64,000 bases of DNA, from positions 151,415,501 to 151,479,500 of the forward strand of contig JAZBRS010000026.1 of NCBI GenBank assembly GCA_037176725.1. Reading direction: 5' to 3'. Origin of the DNA: Posidonia oceanica. Its lineage: Eukaryota; Streptophyta; Magnoliopsida; Alismatales; Posidoniaceae. This document shows positions 58,981-64,000 of the stretch, piece by piece (position 1 is the stretch's first letter; the number at the start of each line of letters is the position of its first letter). The notes beneath the pieces were generated by a model. It did no database searches, had not been told where the DNA came from, and was given only the letters and a program-made list of their open reading frames with translations. Made by a program: the position numbers and the translations under genes.

Positions 58981-60275
58981 AGCGAGGCCAAGGGGACCGA
59001 GGCCGTTGCTCAGGGTAGACAAGACACCCCTCCTGATGCCAGTAGGACGCCAATGTTGCTGTGGGTGTGAGTCACTTATTCGGTGGATGCACCAAAAATC
59101 ATGACTCGTTGCCACAATGCAAATGCTAATGTCGACACTAGGATGCGACGCCAATGCAAGGCTAGTGCGCGGTGCTAATGCTGATGCATGATGCAAAAAC
59201 TGCACTGAAGTCCGTCGCGCTGAACTCCGCTGGGTAAAACATGCGATGGTAATGTGTATGTGATGTTGACGCTAATGCTCATTGTGTTGTACTCCACTGG
59301 GGGAAAGCAGGCGATGCATGCACGCGGTAGTGGCGGAAAAATGCAATGCAGAGGTCGCTGGGCAATACAGATAGGAAGACCAGACAACGAAGTGCGCTGA
59401 GCAGTGTACAGCTCTAGCGCGAGTGCCATTCACCGAGCTGTTCTCGAGGTGAAGGCGATGCAAGAGTTGAAATTATGATACTGTGGATGTGCATGCGATG
59501 GTGGGCACGTAATGCTAAGGAAGCGATCCTGTACCGTGCACTACCGTGGGTGTTATCTCAAGCCGGCTGGCTGTAAGGAAGCCATGAGATGCATTATCGA
59601 ACTGAGGCTGTGTGCAGTAGTCTTGCCACTGGTCGCCCAGTCCCTCTTCCTCTGTTGTCCATGTCGAGGCACTGCTCTGGCAGCTGTCGTCCACCGGTTG
59701 GAGGCTCCTTCAGCTCCCGAGGGCGAGGGGGAGGGTGCCCCATAGTTGCTGCTTTTCTTTTTTTCTTTTTTTTTAACTTGACAGCACTTGTACTTCAGGG
59801 GTATGCCCCGGTGATATTGTAGGAAACTCAGATTTATAAATGATAAAGATTTTCTACACACTTAGCAAACTTGTCAAATGTTTTCTTTTTTCTTTACATT
59901 TCTATGAGTTTAAAATGAACTAAAATAACCAATAACCGGGAGGGCACTCCCAAATAATGGCATTTAATTCAAATTAACTTGAAACAAGCTTAATTACGTG
60001 TAATAATATACAAATGACAGAGTTATGAAGAAAAATTTCACCTGCGAGCTTTAATTCTAAATTCTGTGACCGTTGGCGCTTTAATAAGTTAATAACTTAA
60101 TGTAAACTACAACAGGTGATTCTGGATAGCCCGGAGGTCCAAAAAATGAAACCAATGCCCACACGTGTATTTCAACTTGTAGAAGCCTCTGAAACTGGTA
60201 GAAATTGATTTGGCAATTTGTCTGTGGATTTGAGGGCCATGAACGAAGTTCAGCAACTTAAGTTGCTGAAAAACG

Positions 60276-60540
60276 TTGGACGCAATTTCGTATGCGTCCA
60301 ACATAGGACGCTAGAACAGATTGCGTCCAACAACTCTTATTTATTTATTTTCTTTTTTTGCTGAGTTGGACGATAGAAAAGGTTGCGTCAAAGTATGACG
60401 CAAGAATAGATTGTGTCCAATCAAGTCTTATTTATTATTTTTTTCTTTTTTGCTACGTTGGACGCCTGAACAGATTGCGTTCAATGTATGACGTAAGATT
60501 TTGCAACGTCCAACATATATCAGTAGTTTTCTGCAGAGAA
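60276..60540. repeat. About 90-bp GCGTCC tandem repeat
   Basis: Units starting ttggacg at 60276, 60366 and 60458 (spacing 90 and 92). Each has gattgcgtcca or a variant in the middle and a tcttatttatt-ttcttttttgct tail. Each unit contains ttggacgc and gcgtccaa, which are complementary and can pair. Confidence 0.85.
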
Positions 60541-60854
60541 ACTTAAACAAAATCATATTAGACCATCCAGGGTGCCCCTTGCCCCTAGTCCAAGGAAAAA
60601 ATAATAAATAAATATGTACATATATTGCTTGAAATAAACTTAGGTAGAAGATAATAAATCTGGCCTCAAATTTGTTGTCTACATGAAGATAGTATCGACT
60701 CGTAAGCGAGTATCAAGTGACCATCTTGAATAGAAGTGGTTGAAACGCGACGCGGAGTCACTAATGCCCTAGATTTTTTATCATCGGCCATATTTGTTAT
60801 CAGTTTCATAAGGTGATGTTGGTTGGGTAGATTTTACCCTACTCTATATTTTTT

Positions 60855-61075
60855 GATCTTTTGCTCATTTTTTGGATTTTTGGTTTTATGATTTTTTTTT
60901 GGGATTTTTGACTTTATGATTTTTTTGGTTTTTTTTTTTTGCATTTTTGGTTCTATGACTTTTTGGGATTTTTGGTTCTATGATTTTTTGAGATTTTTGG
61001 TTCTATGATTTTTTGGAATTTTGATTTTGTCATTTTTTTGGATTTTTGACTTTATCATTTTTTTTGGGTTTTGGG
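60855..61075. repeat. T-rich minisatellite
   Basis: At least seven imperfect units of ggatttttggttctatgatt followed by tttt, about 26-33 bp apart. Confidence 0.9.
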
Positions 61076-61832
61076 AGAAGAAGAATCTTCCAAGAAGTTG
61101 GGAAATAGGAAACCTCATGGTTGGGAAAACCTTAATAATTAGGTCCCTTGCGCAATCTTGGAGCCGAAGATACTATAAGCTTGCTTTGGCACCCACTTGC
61201 CCATAGACCTAGGTTCCTGCCCCTTGCCTCTCAATGTGTAGTGCAGGGTGTAGGGAATGAGGTAGTGACATATTTTGAGACTTTGGCTAAAGATTTAGAA
61301 TTCTACCCCCCCAGCCCAAGGTCAAATCCTACTGCGCTTTTCAATTCCTGATTTTTTTTAGTTTTGACACATGCACAGCTTCTTTACTGTCTTCTTTTCT
61401 TGGACAGCTTTTTTGCTGCCATCTTTTCCCCTCTCTTTTGTTTGATGGACAGCTTCTTTGTTGCCTTCTTTTCTTTTCTCAAATCTTTTGGGTAGGCATT
61501 TAGTAGTCTCACCCCCATTTTGAGTGTTTGGCCAACAGATATTTATTTGATGGACCGACACACTCCTTTCTTTTTATTTCAGTACACACCCCTCTTTTGC
61601 GCTTCTAAGCTTGGCTTTGGACATTTACCAAAAGGCATGTCCGACTTGTAGGAAGTGTGTGGACTCATTTTTCAAGGACTGAGAAGGGAGCTCATAAAGG
61701 TCTGCCTCTGTCTCAGTGTTTGGATCAGTGATACTTCCTCCCCCAAGAGTGTTTGTGAGATGAGGTTAGAAACAAGATTCCTAGGCTTCGGGAACAGTGA
61801 GTTCATAGGCACGGGTATTCTATTGGCTCGAC

Positions 61833-61988
61833 GTGCAGTTTAAGGGTAGCATTTATTGCAGTGCATTCCAGGAATGTTCGGGCCCAGTACCATCCTTTTG
61901 GCCAACCATAGGCGTTTCCTAGATATGCTTCAACTACCAAGTATGGTCCGTCCCATTTAGTTCTCAACTTCCCATGCTTGGGTGGTGA
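61833..61988 (-). pseudogene. Tat/Ogre pol remnant: integrase C-terminal tail
   Basis: 52 open codons on the minus strand, starting SPPKHGKLRTKWDGPYLVVE and continuing AYLGNAYGW. This matches the end of Tat/Ogre integrase, where a KL-KWEGPY-V block closes the polyprotein. It begins only about 170 bases after the gag stop at 62156. Protease, reverse transcriptase, RNase H and most of integrase are absent, so the element has lost nearly all of pol by deletion. Confidence 0.75.
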
Positions 61989-62155
61989 ATCTTCTTCTCA
62001 TTTGTTTATATTTTTATTTTATGGAAGGAAAAGATATTTTATTTAGGTATATTTTAGCAAAAATAAATGAAGGAAAAGTCTATTTACAACACTTTGGGGA
62101 AATGCCCCTAGTGTAGCCTCCATCAGTAGAGGCTCTTGAGAAGCAGCCTTCAGTC

Positions 62156-63691
62156 TTAATGGTGCTTCCGAACCCTCTCTATCAATACATCCCAATTGAA
62201 GATGTCTGCGTCCACCATGTCATAGACGATGTCCTTAAAGACCCAGCAGTCTTCCAAATTGTGCCCACTTCTCTTGTGGTATTGACAATATTTGCTTCTG
62301 TCGCAGTTCGCCCCTTCAGATCTTCGAGGCGGGAGGTCGATTGCTCGGGCCTCTATCATTTCTGCAAACATGTCCATCAGCGTGATTGGGATAGGAGGAT
62401 AGCTTGTGCGCTTTGGTCTCTTGAACTGCTGTTGTGGAGTTGTATGATGGTAGTTGCCCTTGGCATTGCCATCTTTTCCAGAGTGGCTGCCATTCTGCCG
62501 GTAATCTTGAAGAGGAGAATCTTGTTGCTTTGCAACTTGATGAATGGACTCAGTATCGCCTTCTATCTTCTGAAATTCATGCATATTTTCCTTCACAGAA
62601 GCAGCTACCTCGTAGAGTGCAGTCACAGAAGGGCAATAGGCATTTGCCAACCCCCTTTTCATTAGACCAGTAGCGTTTGCAATTAATGTTTGGATAACTT
62701 GTCTTTCTGGGATGTCCAGGTCTGATTTGGCAGCCATCTCCCGCCATCTATTTGCAAAGGTGACCCATTCTTCACCTGGCTTCATGGTTTCCCTACTCAA
62801 GTTATGAAAGGTTGGCTTCGACTCGATCTTGTGATGATATTTGGTCAAGAAACACTCCTTGATCTTGTTGAAGCTGCTGAGGTTGTCTCCGAAGAGGGTA
62901 AGGAACCAATCCATGGGTTCGCCTTCCAATGAATAGAAGAAAAGGTGGATGATGAACCCCAAGTCATGGAAGTACGGAGTTGACTCCATTTGAAACCGGA
63001 CGATGTGGGTTTGTGGGTTGGTGGTCCCATCAAACTTAGGTGTCTTTGAATACTTGAAGCTAGGAGGAAGCTTAAATGGTGGGAATTTGCCCATGTCAAA
63101 AGTTAGGAGAGCTTGTGTCTGAACCCCTAAGGAATTTAAGACCTTCCTCATTTCTGCTAAATTGCTGAGCCTGCCATGAGTTTGAGAATTTGATACTTGA
63201 TTGGCACGCGGCTATTGATTGTTACCTTGTACATTCATACCCAACTGAAGAGGAACCCGGTGACTCTGCTCTGGTTGGTTGGAGAATAAGGGATCAACTC
63301 TTTTGCCATTAGGCTGCTGCTGCAGCTGCTCAACGAACAAAGGATTGGACCTTTCTCAGAATCCTCTTGGTGAGTCGTTTCCCTGTCCCTAGTGTTGGGT
63401 ATCCGATGGCGCGTTTCCGTGCCGTCTCTGGTTCAAATTCTCAGGGATGTGGCTCGCAACAGACCTCCATAGTCTTTTACCAGGGAGGTGTTGACCTTGA
63501 TGGAGATCCTCATCTCTTTGATTTGACGAACCGGGATAATTGTTGTCACTGTAAAGGAAGTGACACAATACTTGATATTGGGTCGAGTCGGGATCCAGTT
63601 CTTCTCCAGTGGTTGGATCGAATAACTTCATGATGGGTTCCTCCTCGGGCATGCTATCTGTATCTGAGTAGCTGCTTTCGGATTCAGACAT
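62156..63691 (-). pseudogene. Tat/Ogre-type gag
   Basis: Structural protein of the Tat/Ogre element. The likely start is the ATG at 63691 (MSESESSYSDTDSMPEEEP, an acidic N-terminus); the longer frame starts with TTG. In-frame stops occur near 63389, 63358 and 63213. From 63151 a 331-codon stretch is open: FPPFKLPPSFKYSKTPKFDG, the gag block before TNPQTHIVRF, then FFYSLEGEPMDWFLTLF, ETMKPGEEWVTFANRWREMA and ERQVIQTLIANATG. The zinc knuckle is CQYHKRSGHNLEDCWVFKD near 62230, in the CxxH-GH-C form typical of Tat gag. It ends at a TAA at 62156. The open 331 codons suggest that gag decayed more slowly or later than the deleted pol. Confidence 0.85.
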
Positions 63692-63740
63692 TTGGCTCAG
63701 CCTTTCCTTGTTTCTGCTTAAGTTCAATTACAGTAAGTGT

Positions 63741-64000
63741 AGGACACAGACACGAGCAGCGTCCAATGTATGATGCAAGAGTAGATAGCGTCCAACACCC
63801 CTGTCTTCTGTTGGTTGGTTTAACCAATGCAATCAATGCTTGACTATGCAGAAATGACTACCACAACTCCCTGGAACACACTCCTTGTATTTTTAGATAT
63901 ATTCTTGGCAAATGGCAAGCAACTAATGCGCTGATTGGCTCTGAAGTAAAATAGCAGTGTAGGACGCTGATACTAATAGCGTCCAATGTTGGACGTCCTT
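63741..64000. repeat. GCGTCC repeat, second cluster
   Basis: Words agcgtccaatgtatgatgc (63761), tagcgtccaac (about 63786) and taatagcgtccaatgttgg (about 63976) repeat the theme seen at 60276-60540, here upstream of gag. The cluster may continue past the window. Confidence 0.7.

Larger units (their letters stand above)
58981..61832 (-). other. Tat/Ogre-type 3' non-coding region
   Basis: About 2.9 kb between the integrase remnant and the PPT. It has atgcaa-rich words (59100-59350), a (T)n/(CTTTT)n stretch near 59750, GCGTCC repeats (60276-60540), a T-rich minisatellite (60855-61075) and three loose units with cagcttctttgctgcc (61374-61480). No gene seen. Long, repeat-bearing 3' untranslated regions are known in Ogre-like elements. 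Confidence 0.65.

Noticed and set aside
59512..59861. Frames with Leu/Val-rich segments resembling membrane helices
   Set aside because: They lie in the non-coding 3' region of the Tat-type element and end in a T-rich run. The hydrophobicity follows from base composition.
60276..60540. CRISPR-like spaced repeats
   Set aside because: The units are degenerate, contiguous and T-rich, have no unique spacers, and lie in a plant retroelement.

Overview
This is a stretch of a flowering-plant nuclear genome, large and repeat-rich. The only intact host gene I can recognise is a single-exon C2H2 zinc-finger repressor of the plant-only QALGGH (ZAT/STZ) class at 13.1-13.8 kb on the minus strand. Almost everything else is LTR retrotransposons nested inside one another, with some DNA-transposon remnants. 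The species cannot be fixed from the sequence. No rRNA, tRNA, CRISPR or bacterial-type features were seen.

Left part. 1-7123 is the 5' portion of an Athila-type Ty3/gypsy element on the minus strand: protease, gag, leader with a 247-bp tandem duplication, decayed primer-binding site (PBS), LTR. Its LTR is split by a 2.0-kb Tekay/Del-type solo LTR (4634-6647) with a perfect target-site duplication (TSD), TAAAG. 7.4-9.5 kb is a decayed plant-mobile-domain (PMD) gene. The zinc-finger gene follows in a short low-repeat interval.

Middle part. 14951-31846 is one old Ty1/copia element (here Copia-A) bounded by 0.48-kb LTRs and swollen by three insertions. (i) A SIRE-type solo LTR (16820-23131) sits in gag and itself contains a 5.2-kb Tat/Ogre-type solo LTR (17272-22435). 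(ii) A 3'-truncated Tat/Ogre-type LTR (24524 to about 26640) sits in integrase; its loss took the catalytic core of integrase with it. (iii) A 2.3-kb Tekay-type solo LTR (27778-30072, TSD TAAAT) sits in reverse transcriptase. Then come a gypsy-type remnant, unassigned sequence, a Tourist-like MITE and a 3-kb hAT-like non-autonomous element.

Right part. From 38907 runs a SIRE-type copia element (5' LTR, PBS, gag, PR-INT-RT-RH) followed by an extra 3' open reading frame that has its own promoter-like region. It is cut at 45805 by a Tat/Ogre-type structure that continues past the window end. That structure has an inverted LTR arm joined at a PBS to a complete reverse LTR, then a PPT and an internal region reduced to gag plus a 52-codon integrase tail. 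A complete Tekay chromovirus (47107-58062, 3.1-kb LTRs, gag-pol with chromodomain, many stops) is inserted in that Tat LTR.

All element genes seen are broken, so nothing here looks autonomous. The two most notable signals are the inverted LTR/PBS junction at 46473, which resembles a fold-back reverse-transcription product, and palindromic CGGTCGACCG / CGGTATACCG words clustered in LTRs of unrelated families.
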